A stretch of 64,000 nucleotides of DNA from Paraburkholderia nodosa (GCF_001718195.1 NZ_MCNV01000012.1:143014-207013); one strand, 5' to 3'. Counted from the stretch's first letter, positions 1-9,850 are shown. Made by a program: numbers and translations. The notes: generated from the sequence alone by a model not told the origin.

Positions 1-75
1 GGTGGCCGATGCCTCGCACTCAGGTTAGGGCCATCTGGCAATCCTGCCTCCCAATTCGCAGTTTCTTCATATTTT

Positions 76-127
76 AGATGTACATCTCATAGTTGACAAT
101 GATATCAGTTATGGGCCTAATGTCATC
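76..127 (+). promoter_or_regulatory. Promoter with shared operator (copy A) upstream of RND-pqi block
   Basis: A perfect 12-bp palindrome (AGATGTACATCT, 76-87) is followed by TTGACA at 93-98, a 17-bp spacer and CCTAAT at 116-121. The spacer and flank carry ATCAG (104-108), TGG (112-114) and TGTCATC (121-127). The same bases recur at identical spacing at 10675, 21968 and 20180. The outer TGACA/TGTCA and inner TCA/TGG half-sites share one axis (109.5), which suggests an operator overlapping a sigma70-type promoter for the adaptor gene at 172. The -10 is weak (3-4 of 6). Confidence 0.6.
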
Positions 128-171
128 CGTGCGGAGGGCATGGCCAAGCACCGTCTCATCTGTCCGCGCGG

Positions 172-1383
172 ATGACTTTTTCACCTGGATTCATCACCTG
201 CCTTTTGAACATCGTGAAACTTTCCGGACCCGTCGCGCCGAAACAGGCGCGCCCCTCGATTTCTTCCCTGTTCCAGCCGACGCACCGGTTGCCCGTCGTC
301 ATCGCGGCGTGCAGCGCGATCCTCCTTGGCGCATGCCATCAGCGAGAAGCCGTCGTGCCGGAGCCCAAGCCGGTGGTGGCACGCGCTGTTCATCCAGACG
401 GACATGTGGCCAAGGCGTCACTGCCGGCGCAGGTGCAGGCACGCTATTCCACGCCGCTATCATTCCGCGTCGGCGGCAAGGTCATTGAACGGCGCGTGCG
501 CATTGGCGACACGGTGAAGGCCGGACAGGTCGTCGCGCTGCTCGATCCGACCGATTTGCAGAACAACCTCGTCAACGCGCGCGCGCAGCTCGATGCGGCG
601 GAGCATCGCCTTGTGTTTGCGAAGCAGCAGCTTGACCGCGATGAGGCACAGGCACGCGCGAACCTCATCGCAACCGCGCAACTGGAGCAATCGCAGGACG
701 CCTATGCTTCCGCACTCGCACAGCGAACCTCTGCTCTCGCGCAGATGGCGCTTGCGACGGATCATCTGCGCTACGCGACGCTAACGGCCGATCACGACGG
801 CGTCATCACCTCGGAAGACGTCGATACCGGGCAGAACGTGCAGGCCACCCAGGCCGTGTACCACCTCGACTGGACGGGCGATGTAGACATCGTTTGTGAC
901 GCGCCAGAAAGCACCGTCAACGCGCTCAGTGTCGGCAACAAGGCGCGCGTGTCGTTGACGGCGCTTCCCGGCAAGTCGTTCGATGCAACCGTGCGCGAGG
1001 TGTCCGCTGCCGCGGATTCCCAAAGCCGCACGTGGCGAATCAAGCTGACCCTGACCGCACCGGGTCCCGAAGTACGCCTCGGCATGACGGCGAACGTGAG
1101 CTTCGCTGTCGCAGCCGATGATGCTGCGAGCGTGCCGTACACGCTGCCGGTGACTGCGCTTTTCCATCAGGGTGAAAACGCTGCCGTATGGGTCGTTCGC
1201 AAAGATAGCGACACGCTCGAGCTGCGCCCCGTCACGATTGATCGATTCGACGAACGCACGGTGTCGATCGCTTCCGGGTTGCACGATGGCGACCGGGTCG
1301 TGTTGCAAGGCGTGCATGCAGTGAGTTCGGGAGAGCATGTGCAGGTGGTGCCTCCGCTGCGTCAGGAGGACCCCACGACATGA
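172..1383 (+). CDS. RND efflux periplasmic adaptor (HlyD/MFP family) lipoprotein
   Basis: This is the membrane-fusion subunit of a tripartite efflux pump. It bridges the inner-membrane RND permease encoded next to it and the outer-membrane factor at 4556. The N-terminus ends in a lipobox (LLGAC, Cys55), so the protein is probably lipid-anchored on the periplasmic face. A lipoyl-like half-motif (GGKVIERRVRIGDTVKAGQ) near residues 98-116 precedes a helical hairpin at about 125-185 rich in Gln, Ala and Leu, then beta-barrel and membrane-proximal domains. At 403 aa it has the usual adaptor length. The stop overlaps the permease start (ATGA), indicating translational coupling. The stretch before the lipobox is unusually long, so a downstream GTG near 214 is an alternative start. 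Confidence 0.9.
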   Translation: MTFSPGFITCLLNIVKLSGPVAPKQARPSISSLFQPTHRLPVVIAACSAILLGACHQREAVVPEPKPVVARAVHPDGHVAKASLPAQVQARYSTPLSFRVGGKVIERRVRIGDTVKAGQVVALLDPTDLQNNLVNARAQLDAAEHRLVFAKQQLDRDEAQARANLIATAQLEQSQDAYASALAQRTSALAQMALATDHLRYATLTADHDGVITSEDVDTGQNVQATQAVYHLDWTGDVDIVCDAPESTVNALSVGNKARVSLTALPGKSFDATVREVSAAADSQSRTWRIKLTLTAPGPEVRLGMTANVSFAVAADDAASVPYTLPVTALFHQGENAAVWVVRKDSDTLELRPVTIDRFDERTVSIASGLHDGDRVVLQGVHAVSSGEHVQVVPPLRQEDPTT

Positions 1384-4300
1384 ACGCCCGCGACCATGAA
1401 AACACCCGCCATAGCGCGCCCGTCAGCGCTCCCGGCAAGGAAGCCGCCGACGCAACCGGCTTCAATCTCTCATCCTGGGCGCTGCGGCATCAGCAGCTCG
1501 TGATCTTCCTGATCGGCCTCGCCACGCTTTTCGGTGTGATCGGCTATGTGCACCTCGCGCAATCGGAAGACCCGCCGTTCACGTTCCGCACGATGGTCGT
1601 CAAGACCTACTGGCCGGGCGCGACCGCACGCGAGGTGCAGGAGCAGATCACCGATCGCATCGGCCGTCAGTTGCAGGCTGCGCCCTATGTCGACAACATC
1701 AAGAGTTACTCGCGGCCGGGCGAGTCGATGATCTTTTTCGCGATGAAGGATTCGGCGCCGGTCAAGGAAGTCCCGGAGACGTGGTACCAGGTCCGCAAGA
1801 AAGTCGGCGATATCGCGGCAACGCTTCCAAAGGGAACCGTCGGGCCGTTCTTCAACGACGAGTTCGGCGATGTCTACACGAACCTCTACGCGCTCGAAGG
1901 CGATGGTTTCTCTGCCGCGCAACTGCACGACTACGCGGACAAGCTCCGTACGGTGCTGTTGCGCGTCCCGGGCGTCGCCAAGGTCGACTATTTCGGCGAC
2001 CCCGATCAGCACATCTTTGTCGAGATCTCGAACGCGCGGCTGACGAACCTGTCGATCTCGCCGCAGCAACTGGCTCAGGCCATCGACGCGCAGAATACCG
2101 TCGCGCCGGTGGGCACCTTCACGACGGCGGATGATCGCGTGTTCGTGCGCCCAAGCGGCGCATTCAAGGACGAACAGGCGCTAGCGGACATGCTGATCAC
2201 CGTCAACAAGCGGACGTTCCGCCTTGGCGACGTCGCGAGCATCAAGCGCGGCTACGACGATCCGCCCGTCACGCAGATGCGTGTGGGTGGCCAGGCAGTG
2301 CTCGGCATCGGCATTACGATGCAAAAGGGCGGCGACGTGATCGACCTCGGCAAGGCGCTCGACGCGAAGACGGCCGAACTGCAGGCAACGCTGCCGGCGG
2401 GGCTGAAGCTCGTGCCGGTTTCGAGCATGCCGCACGCCGTCAAGCACTCCGTGGACGAGTTCGTGCGCTCGGTCGGAGAAGCCGTGGCGATCGTGCTCGT
2501 CGTCAGCCTGGTGTCGCTCGGTCTGCGAACCGGCATGGTGGTCGTGATCACGATTCCGATCGTGCTTGCCGTGACAGCGCTGTGCATGCATCTGTTCGGC
2601 ATCGGTCTGGATAAGGTGTCGCTCGGTACCCTGGTGCTTGCGCTGGGGCTGCTGGTCGACGACGCGATCATTGCGGTCGAAATGATGGCGGTGAAGCTGG
2701 AGCAGGGCTGGAGCCGGATGCGCGCGGCAGCATTTGCCTATTCGAGCACCGCGTTTCCGATGCTGACCGGCACCCTGGTAACGGTCTCGGGCTTCCTGCC
2801 GATCGCGCTCGCAAAATCGAGTACGGGTGAGTACACGCGCTCGATCTTCGAGGTGTCGGCCATCGCGCTGATCGTCTCGTGGTTCGCCGCGGTCGTACTG
2901 GTACCACTGCTGGGCTTTCATATGCTGCCCGAGCGCAAGGCTCATGCTGGCGCGGGCCATGGCGATGAGCAGGAGGTGTACGACACGGGCTTCTACCGCC
3001 GCCTGTCGGGCTGGGTGTCATGGTGCATCGAGCGGCGCTGGGTCGTGCTCGGCGTCACCGGCGGCCTGTTCGCGCTTGCCATGATTGCGTTCACCCGCGT
3101 GCCGCAGCAGTTTTTCCCGAACTCCGAGCGGCCAGAACTGCTGGTCGATCTGAGGCTGCCGGAAGGCGCCTCGTATCAGGCCACCCTGCGTGAAGCGCAA
3201 CGCCTCGAAAAAGTCCTGCACGGCAGGCCTGGCATCGATCATTACGTCGACTTCGTTGGCACCGGTGCGCCGCGCTTCTATCTGCCGCTCGACCAGCAAT
3301 TGCAACAGCCGAACTTCGCACAGTTCGTCATCACCGCGAAGGACGTCGAGGCACGTGAGGAGCTGATGCACTGGCTCGACGCGAAACTGGAAATGGACTT
3401 CTCCGGCGAGCGCACGCGTGTCGCACGACTCGAGAACGGGCCGCCCGTCGGCTTCCCGATCAAGTTCCGCGTGAGCGGAGACGACATTGCAACGGTGCAC
3501 TCGATCGCCGAGACGGTCGCGGAGCAGGTCCGTGCCGACCCGCGTACGCGCAACGTGCAATTCGACTGGGATGAGCCGGCCGAGCGCTCGATCTCGTTTG
3601 AGATCGACCAGAACCGCGCGCGCCAGCTCGGCGTGACGTCGCAGGACGTGTCCAGCTTCCTCGCGATGACGCTGTCCGGCTACACGGTCACGCAATATCG
3701 CGAGGGCGACAAGCTGATCGATGTCGATCTGCGTGCGCCGAAAAGCGAGCGCGTCGATCCTGCAAAGCTCACGAGCCTCGCCGTCCCCACACCGAACGGC
3801 CCGGTTCCGCTCGGCTCGCTCGGCCATGTGCGCGACGGGCTCGAATACGGCGTGATCTGGGAACGCGATCGCCAGCCGACGATCACCGTGCAGGCTGACG
3901 TGCGCGGCGACGCGCAGGCCATCGACGTGACGCGCAACATCGAGCACGCGCTTGCCGCTGCGCGCGCCAAATTGCCGGTCGGCTATCGCATCGAGGTGGG
4001 CGGCGCGGTCGAGGAAAGCGTCAAGGGCCAGACGTCCATCAACGCGGAAATGCCACTGATGATCATCGCGGTGCTGACGCTTCTGATGATCCAGCTGAAG
4101 AACTTCGCGCGCACGTTCATCGTCGTGCTGACCGCGCCGCTGGGCCTGATTGGCGTGGTAGCGGCCCTGCTGCTTTTCGGCAAGCCGTTTGGCTTCGTCG
4201 CTTTGCTGGGCGTGATCGCGATGTTCGGCATCATCATGCGTAACTCCGTGATTCTGGTGGACCAGATCGATCAGGACATCGCAGCGGGGCACGCGCGCTT

Positions 4301-4553
4301 TGACGCCATCATCGGGGCGACCGCGCGGCGCTTCCGCCCGATCATGCTGACGGCCGCCGCCGCCGTGCTCGCACTGATCCCGCTGCTTCGCTCCGGATTC
4401 TTCGGACCGATGGCGACCGCGCTCATGGGCGGCATCACCGTTGCTACATTGCTGACGGTGTTTTTCCTGCCCGCGCTCTATGCGACCTGCTTCAGGGTCC
4501 ATCGTGACGAGCGCGGCGCGCAACAGGTCGTCGTCGAGCATACCGAGGGTTGA
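1380..4553 (+). CDS. RND efflux permease (AcrB/HAE-type superfamily)
   Basis: This proton-driven inner-membrane exporter has 1057 aa, the full family length, with the duplicated architecture of one TM helix, a large periplasmic porter loop and a helix bundle. The proton-relay aspartates are present in TM4 (GLLVDDAII, Asp427-Asp428). In TM10 the motif IIMRNSVILVDQ has Arg954 where AcrB has the relay lysine; Arg-Asn here is typical of a side branch of the family that includes TriC/MexK-like pumps (recalled knowledge). It is cotranscribed with the adaptor (4-bp overlap) and the outer-membrane factor (2 bp apart). The substrate cannot be read from sequence. Context with a shared operator suggests an aromatic or lipophilic toxicant. 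Confidence 0.93.
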   Translation: MNARDHENTRHSAPVSAPGKEAADATGFNLSSWALRHQQLVIFLIGLATLFGVIGYVHLAQSEDPPFTFRTMVVKTYWPGATAREVQEQITDRIGRQLQAAPYVDNIKSYSRPGESMIFFAMKDSAPVKEVPETWYQVRKKVGDIAATLPKGTVGPFFNDEFGDVYTNLYALEGDGFSAAQLHDYADKLRTVLLRVPGVAKVDYFGDPDQHIFVEISNARLTNLSISPQQLAQAIDAQNTVAPVGTFTTADDRVFVRPSGAFKDEQALADMLITVNKRTFRLGDVASIKRGYDDPPVTQMRVGGQAVLGIGITMQKGGDVIDLGKALDAKTAELQATLPAGLKLVPVSSMPHAVKHSVDEFVRSVGEAVAIVLVVSLVSLGLRTGMVVVITIPIVLAVTALCMHLFGIGLDKVSLGTLVLALGLLVDDAIIAVEMMAVKLEQGWSRMRAAAFAYSSTAFPMLTGTLVTVSGFLPIALAKSSTGEYTRSIFEVSAIALIVSWFAAVVLVPLLGFHMLPERKAHAGAGHGDEQEVYDTGFYRRLSGWVSWCIERRWVVLGVTGGLFALAMIAFTRVPQQFFPNSERPELLVDLRLPEGASYQATLREAQRLEKVLHGRPGIDHYVDFVGTGAPRFYLPLDQQLQQPNFAQFVITAKDVEAREELMHWLDAKLEMDFSGERTRVARLENGPPVGFPIKFRVSGDDIATVHSIAETVAEQVRADPRTRNVQFDWDEPAERSISFEIDQNRARQLGVTSQDVSSFLAMTLSGYTVTQYREGDKLIDVDLRAPKSERVDPAKLTSLAVPTPNGPVPLGSLGHVRDGLEYGVIWERDRQPTITVQADVRGDAQAIDVTRNIEHALAAARAKLPVGYRIEVGGAVEESVKGQTSINAEMPLMIIAVLTLLMIQLKNFARTFIVVLTAPLGLIGVVAALLLFGKPFGFVALLGVIAMFGIIMRNSVILVDQIDQDIAAGHARFDAIIGATARRFRPIMLTAAAAVLALIPLLRSGFFGPMATALMGGITVATLLTVFFLPALYATCFRVHRDERGAQQVVVEHTEG

Positions 4554-4555
4554 TC

Positions 4556-6019
4556 ATGAGTTTGACTTACAAGACATCCGTGGCTGCCGCGGCTATGGCG
4601 CTCGCCATGACGGCGTGCTCGTTCGGGCCGAGCGGCGAGCCACCGGCCATGCCGGCGCCCGAGCATTACGGTGCCGACGCGCAGCCGGCGAAGACAGTGT
4701 CCGCAGGTGGTGTTGCGCAGACCTTCGAAATCGGCGCGACGCCTGGCTCGCAATGGTGGCGGCTCTACGGGTCCTCCGACCTGGATGCACTCGTTGACGA
4801 AGGATTGCACAACAGCCCGACCCTCGCGGCGACGCAGCGTACGCTCGCGTCCGCGCAGGAGGAATTGCGCGCACAGGTCGGCGCATCGACGCTGCCGTCG
4901 ATCGACGGCGCCGCGCAGGTCGAGCGCGCGCGTACGGCCGTGGTGCCGGGCCTTGGGCCCGAGCAGGTCCAATACAATTTTTTTGCCGGACAACTGTTTG
5001 CGCATTACACCTTCGACCTGTTCGGCCAGACGCGGTACACGAACTCCGCGAGCGCGGCCCGTGTGAATGTGCAGGCTTATGAGCTGGAGGCGTCGCATCG
5101 CGCGCTTGCCGCGAACATCGTCGGCACTGCTATCAATGTGGCGGCGCTCGACCGGCAGATCGCACTTACCGAACGGCTCGTTGCCGTGTCCAACGATGCT
5201 GCGCATGAGGACCAGCAGCGCTACGCGTTAGGCTCCGTCTCGCGCGCACAGGCGCTTGCGTCAAAACAGGACGCGGCTGCCATCGCGGCGACGTTGCCGC
5301 CGCTGCGTCAGCAACGCGCGTGCGCGATCCATGCGCTCGCCGTGCTGATGGGCCGCACGCCCGATAACGCGCCGAGCGTGCCGGCCCTCGACAGCCTGTC
5401 GCTGCCCGGGCAGGTGCCCGTCGCCGTGCCGTCGGACCTGTTGCGCTCGCGCCCAGACATCCAGGCAGCGGACGCTGCCGTCAAGGCGGCTGCCGCGGAT
5501 GTGGGCGCCTCGACGGCCCAACTCTTTCCGAGCCTCTCGCTGACGGGCTCAATGGGCCGCGGCGGGTTCAGCTGGCCGATGTTGCTTTCCGGCGCGGGCG
5601 GACTGTGGGCTATCGGCGCCAGCCTGTCGCAGCCCATCTTTCATGGTGGCGCGCTGTTCGCGCAGCGCCGCGCATCGATCGACGCGTACGACGCCGCCGT
5701 GCTGCACTACAAGGCGACCGTGCTGTCTGCGTTCCAGGACGTGGCGAATTCGCTCGCTGCACTGGATAACGACGCGCAGACATTGGCCTCGACGGACGAA
5801 GCCGCAGACGCCGCTCGCACGGCATTCGACGATACCGCGTCGCGCCATCGCCTGGGTGCGCTGCCTTCGGCTGCGACACATGCCAGTGAATCACGGTATC
5901 TCGACGCGCAGATCGCCGCCACGCGCGCCACAGGTCAGCGCATGAGCGATACGGCAGCGCTGTTCCAGTCGATGGGTGAATTGCCAGCCGCCCAGCAGAC
6001 GGCAGCGATTACGCGATGA
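4556..6019 (+). CDS. Outer-membrane efflux factor, NodT/OprM-type lipoprotein
   Basis: This is the TolC-like channel that completes the tripartite pump. The ATG at 4556 is chosen because GAGGG lies about 9 bases upstream and because it gives a compact lipoprotein signal ending in MTAC (Cys21). A TTG two codons earlier overlaps the permease stop. Two long helical repeats rich in Ala, Gln and Leu fit the duplicated OEP fold, and the SRPDIQAADAAVKAA-like segment (here LRSRPDIQAADAAV, about residues 298-311) is the signature of NodT-family factors. The length of 487 aa is typical. It is the last pump gene; pqiA begins 103 bp downstream on the same strand. Confidence 0.92.
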   Translation: MSLTYKTSVAAAAMALAMTACSFGPSGEPPAMPAPEHYGADAQPAKTVSAGGVAQTFEIGATPGSQWWRLYGSSDLDALVDEGLHNSPTLAATQRTLASAQEELRAQVGASTLPSIDGAAQVERARTAVVPGLGPEQVQYNFFAGQLFAHYTFDLFGQTRYTNSASAARVNVQAYELEASHRALAANIVGTAINVAALDRQIALTERLVAVSNDAAHEDQQRYALGSVSRAQALASKQDAAAIAATLPPLRQQRACAIHALAVLMGRTPDNAPSVPALDSLSLPGQVPVAVPSDLLRSRPDIQAADAAVKAAAADVGASTAQLFPSLSLTGSMGRGGFSWPMLLSGAGGLWAIGASLSQPIFHGGALFAQRRASIDAYDAAVLHYKATVLSAFQDVANSLAALDNDAQTLASTDEAADAARTAFDDTASRHRLGALPSAATHASESRYLDAQIAATRATGQRMSDTAALFQSMGELPAAQQTAAITR

Positions 6020-6122
6020 ACGCGTGTTCGTGATAACGGCCAGTCGATCGTTCCCGTTGGGGCAAGCGCCGCAAGCAGGCGTTGCACCAGCGGAGGCAAC
6101 CGCATTTCCCGCTAGATTCTCC

Positions 6123-7508
6123 ATGGAATATCAGAGACTGATTGTCTGCCACGAATGCGATCTTCTGTTTCGCAAACCTCGCAGTGTCAGCGGCTACCGC
6201 GCTATCTGTTCGCGCTGTGGCGCGAACCTGACAGCGCTACCTGGCGCCGGACTGTCGCTTGACTGGATCTGCGCTGTGACGCTCGCCGCGTTGATCACCT
6301 TTTGCATAGCGCAGTCTTTTCCCGTGATCGAACTGCACGCCAACGGCATGACGTCGGAGGCGACGCTGTTTGGCGCAGTGCATACGCTTTGGACGGGCAA
6401 CATGCGTGTCGTCGCGACGGTGGTGTTCTGTGCGTCGATGCTCTTTCCGTTGGTCGAACTGCTCGCACTCCTATATGTACTGGTGCCGCTTCGGCTCGGC
6501 AAGCTTGCGCCGCGGTTCGACGGGATGTTGCGCGTCGTGCAACTCGTCCGCCCATGGGGCATGGTTGAAGTGTTCATGCTCGGCGTGCTGGTGACGATCG
6601 TAAAAATGGTCACCGTCGCCCAGGTGGTCCCTGGGCCTGGACTGTTCGCATGGGGCGCGCTCACCGTCATGCTGGGCATAGTCGCCTCGTTTGACCCGAG
6701 CGGGCTCTGGGCCGTCCGTGACGAAATCTCGCTTTCTCGAATGGCCCGGGTTCGCTGGTCACGAGTGAGTTCAGGCCGTGGGCGTTTCACGCGTCCAGTG
6801 CGAATGCGCAAGGCCGGTGCGTCGTCCGCCATCACGGCACAACGTGCTGGACTCGTCGGCTGTCATGCCTGCGGTCTCGTTCAGACGCGTGGCGAAAGTC
6901 AGATCCACCAGCACTGCGCGCGATGCCGGCACATGCTGCATGAACGCCGGCCGGAAAGCCTGACACGGACGGTCAGCTTGCTTCTTGCCGCCGCGCTTGC
7001 CTATATTCCGGCGAACCTGCTGCCCATCATGCACGCGACGTCACTGGGCCGTCAGGAAGACGACACCATCCTCGGTGGAGTCGCGTACTTCTGGACGTCT
7101 GGAGACTGGCCACTCGCCATCGTCATTTTTGTCGCCAGCGTTCTGGTGCCGATGCTCAAACTGGTGGTTCTCACGCTACTCACGGTTGCCGCCCATCGAG
7201 GTTCCGGATGGCGCGCCCGGGAAAGGGCAGGTCTGTACCGGATTGTCGAGCGCATTGGCCGATGGTCGATGCTCGATGTCTTTGTCGTTGCCCTGACGGT
7301 AACGCTGGTGCATTTCGGCTCGTTTGCCGTCGTTACTGCGGGGCCCGCCGCGCTCGCTTTCGCCGCGGTGGTCATCCTCACCATGCTCGCGTCGCATCAG
7401 TTCGATCCGCGCCTCATCTGGGACAACGCGGATGCCGCGCTGTCTCCCGTCTCGACGATGAACGATGAAGCGCTGGCTGCGCCTCTCCTCACACACCGGA
7501 ATTCCTGA
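6123..7508 (+). CDS. pqiA: Paraquat-inducible protein A family membrane protein
   Basis: PqiA is the inner-membrane partner of the PqiB MCE tunnel, thought to help move lipids between the inner and outer membranes. Two tandem PqiA repeats are visible. Each starts with paired CxxC zinc-ribbon motifs (CHEC at residues 9-12 with CSRC at 29-32, then CHAC and CARC in the second half) and each is followed by four hydrophobic helices. The frame is open further upstream from a GTG at 5976, but that would overlap the outer-membrane factor; ATG 6123 places the first CxxC at residue 9 as in the family. pqiB starts 15 bp after the stop. Confidence 0.9.
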   Translation: MEYQRLIVCHECDLLFRKPRSVSGYRAICSRCGANLTALPGAGLSLDWICAVTLAALITFCIAQSFPVIELHANGMTSEATLFGAVHTLWTGNMRVVATVVFCASMLFPLVELLALLYVLVPLRLGKLAPRFDGMLRVVQLVRPWGMVEVFMLGVLVTIVKMVTVAQVVPGPGLFAWGALTVMLGIVASFDPSGLWAVRDEISLSRMARVRWSRVSSGRGRFTRPVRMRKAGASSAITAQRAGLVGCHACGLVQTRGESQIHQHCARCRHMLHERRPESLTRTVSLLLAAALAYIPANLLPIMHATSLGRQEDDTILGGVAYFWTSGDWPLAIVIFVASVLVPMLKLVVLTLLTVAAHRGSGWRARERAGLYRIVERIGRWSMLDVFVVALTVTLVHFGSFAVVTAGPAALAFAAVVILTMLASHQFDPRLIWDNADAALSPVSTMNDEALAAPLLTHRNS

Positions 7509-7523
7509 AACCGATTTCGAACG

Positions 7524-9119
7524 ATGCATCTTTCCAATCTATCTCCTCCTGAACTCAAGCCGCGCAAACGTTGGCTGCCATCCCTCATCTGGCTGGTGCC
7601 ACTCATCTCCGCATTGATCGGTGTTGCGCTGGTGGCCAGGTCCATTGCCGACAAGGGACCCGTCGTAACCGTCACTTTCAATAGCGCAGAGGGCATGGAA
7701 GCCGGCAAGACGAAGGTCAAGTACAAGGACGTCGAGATCGGTACGGTGCAAGGCATCAGGCTGTCCGGCGATTTGCGGCGCGTCCTCGTGAGCGTCCAGC
7801 TGGACAAGGACGCCGGGAAATTCGCGACGCAAGGCACGCGGTTCTGGGTGGTGCGCCCGCGCATTGGCGCAAACGGCATCTCGGGCCTCGGAACGTTGCT
7901 CTCGGGCGCGTATATCGGCGTGGACATCGGGCGCTCGACCACAAGCCAGACCGCGTTTCTGGGTCTCGAGAACCCGCCCATCGTCACGACCGGACAGCCG
8001 GGGCATCAGTACACGCTACGGGGCGAGTCGCTGGGCTCGATCGATATCGGCGCACCCATCTTCTACCATCGTATCCAGGCAGGTCAGGTGGTCGGATTCT
8101 CGCTCGATCCCGGCGGTGCAGGGGTCATCGTGAATGTCTTCGTCAATGCGCCGTTTGACCGCTACGTCAGTGCCAATACGCGGTGGTGGCATGCGAGCGG
8201 CGTCGATCTGCGTCTCGATTCGAGCGGTCTGAAGCTCAATACGCAGTCGCTGGCGACGGTCGTTGTCGGCGGCCTGGCGTTTCAGTCTCCGGCAGGGCAG
8301 GACGCCGGCGAGCCCGCTGCCGACAAGGCCGTGTTCCGGCTTGCCGCGGACGAAGCCGACGCCATGCGCGAGCCAGACGGCCAGCCGCTCAATGTGGTGA
8401 TGCGCTTCGATCAGTCGCTGCGCGGGTTGTCCGTCGGGGCACCCGTCGATCTGCGCGGGATCGTGCTGGGGCAGGTGACCGACATTGGCATCGAGTACAA
8501 CGACGCGCAAAAGAGCTTCAGCATGAAGGTGTCGATGGCACTTTATCCGGACCGGCTCAGCCGGCGCTCCAGCGACGCGCTGCCCGCGCCGGACACGCCA
8601 GGCGGTCACGAATTGCTGGAGCACCTGGTGATGGAGGGCCTGCGCGGGCAGCTACGGACCGGGAGCCTGATAACGGGCCAGCTTTACGTTGCGCTTGACA
8701 TGTTCCCGAAGGCGCCTCGCGCGAGCGTCGATGTGCGTCGCAGTCCCATCGAACTGCCGACAGTACCGAATACGCTCGACGAACTCCAGGTGCAGGTGGC
8801 GGACATCGCCAGAAAGCTGGACCAGGTACCGTTCGACCGGATCGGCGCCAACCTGAATGGCGCACTGGAAAACGCCAACCGGCTGTTCGGGCACATGGAC
8901 ACGGAAGTCGTACCGCAAGCCCGTGACACGCTGGCTGCGGCCCAGAAGACATTCAGCACCGCGGAATCGACGCTGCGCGAAGCCGCGCCGATGCAGTCGG
9001 ATGTTCAGGATGCGATGCAGCAGCTAACGCGCACGCTGCAGTCGCTCAATGCGCTCGCCGATTACCTGGAGCGTCATCCGCAGGCACTGCTGTTCGGCAA
9101 GAAGGGAGACACGCCATGA
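7524..9119 (+). CDS. pqiB: PqiB-type MCE-domain intermembrane transport protein
   Basis: This MlaD/MCE-family protein is anchored by one N-terminal helix (about residues 16-36) and forms hexameric tunnels across the periplasm. The segment VTFNSAEGMEAGKTKVKYKD (about 49-68) is the start of an MCE domain, and the motif recurs around residues 165 and 290, giving three MCE repeats as in PqiB. The C-terminal 120 residues are helical and amphipathic, consistent with the needle/coiled-coil tip. At 531 aa it is close to PqiB length. Its stop overlaps the start of pqiC by 4 bp, so the two are translationally coupled. Confidence 0.92.
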   Translation: MHLSNLSPPELKPRKRWLPSLIWLVPLISALIGVALVARSIADKGPVVTVTFNSAEGMEAGKTKVKYKDVEIGTVQGIRLSGDLRRVLVSVQLDKDAGKFATQGTRFWVVRPRIGANGISGLGTLLSGAYIGVDIGRSTTSQTAFLGLENPPIVTTGQPGHQYTLRGESLGSIDIGAPIFYHRIQAGQVVGFSLDPGGAGVIVNVFVNAPFDRYVSANTRWWHASGVDLRLDSSGLKLNTQSLATVVVGGLAFQSPAGQDAGEPAADKAVFRLAADEADAMREPDGQPLNVVMRFDQSLRGLSVGAPVDLRGIVLGQVTDIGIEYNDAQKSFSMKVSMALYPDRLSRRSSDALPAPDTPGGHELLEHLVMEGLRGQLRTGSLITGQLYVALDMFPKAPRASVDVRRSPIELPTVPNTLDELQVQVADIARKLDQVPFDRIGANLNGALENANRLFGHMDTEVVPQARDTLAAAQKTFSTAESTLREAAPMQSDVQDAMQQLTRTLQSLNALADYLERHPQALLFGKKGDTP

Positions 9120-9850
9120 ACCTGATGCAACCCGCCTCGTGGCGCGCGATGGCGCAGACCGTGAGCACCATTGGCCTGGCCGTTCTGACGGCGTGTGCTT
9201 CGCCGGCTACGCGCTATTACACGCTCGGACCGGACGCGCAACAGACGATGGCGAGCAGCAAAGCAAGCCCTTCGTTGCGGATAGATATACGCCCGGTTCG
9301 GGTGCCGGCCGCCGTCGCGCGAAGTCAGCTCGTGGTGCAGGTCGACGCGACACAGGTCAAGGTGCTGGAGGATGATCGCTGGGCGTCGTCCCTGCCGGAC
9401 GAACTCCGCTATGCGCTGATTGCGGGCGTGAGCCAGCAGGCCGGCGGTGCGGGCGCACAGACGGTCATGCGCGATGACGACAGCCCCGTGTATCAGGTTG
9501 CCGTCGACGTCCAGCGCTTCGAATCCTGGCCTGGCTCACATGTGCTGGTTGACGTCGTATGGACTGTGCGCACGTCGCCAGGCGCCGATACATTGACCTG
9601 TCACAGCGTCGTGAGCGAGCCCGTGGCGGATGGATATCAGGCGATTGTGGTCGGCCATCGTCATGCGATAGGCGCCGTCGCCGGGCAAATTGCCGAGGTC
9701 GTGCGCGGCCTCGCTGCGAGGCCGACTGGCAGTCGATTGCTGACTGCGGGGGCATCGCGCGGAGCGGAGAAGACGCCGCTCGCTTGCCCGCAATCCGGGG
9801 ACAGCCCGCAAACGGCAGCCAACGGGGCAGCTGCGCGCTTCGAGCGCTAG
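9116..9850 (+). CDS. pqiC: PqiC/YmbA-type auxiliary lipoprotein
   Basis: This is the outer-membrane lipoprotein (ABC-type transport auxiliary family, DUF330-like) that completes the PqiABC set and docks the MCE tunnel to the outer membrane. The signal ends in a lipobox (VLTAC, Cys27), followed by SPATRYYTL, the conserved entry of this family. The length of 244 aa is somewhat longer than usual because of a low-complexity tail after about residue 200. It is the last gene of the block; a convergent TetR gene ends 18 bp further on. Confidence 0.87.
   Translation: MNLMQPASWRAMAQTVSTIGLAVLTACASPATRYYTLGPDAQQTMASSKASPSLRIDIRPVRVPAAVARSQLVVQVDATQVKVLEDDRWASSLPDELRYALIAGVSQQAGGAGAQTVMRDDDSPVYQVAVDVQRFESWPGSHVLVDVVWTVRTSPGADTLTCHSVVSEPVADGYQAIVVGHRHAIGAVAGQIAEVVRGLAARPTGSRLLTAGASRGAEKTPLACPQSGDSPQTAANGAAARFER

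Noticed and set aside
3018..4541. A 507-codon open frame antisense to the RND permease
   Set aside because: It mirrors the strong codon bias of the permease; its product is His/Arg-rich without domain, signal or ribosome site. The same holds for long antisense frames at 52660-54384, 62269-63525, 44553-45641 and 33604-34959.
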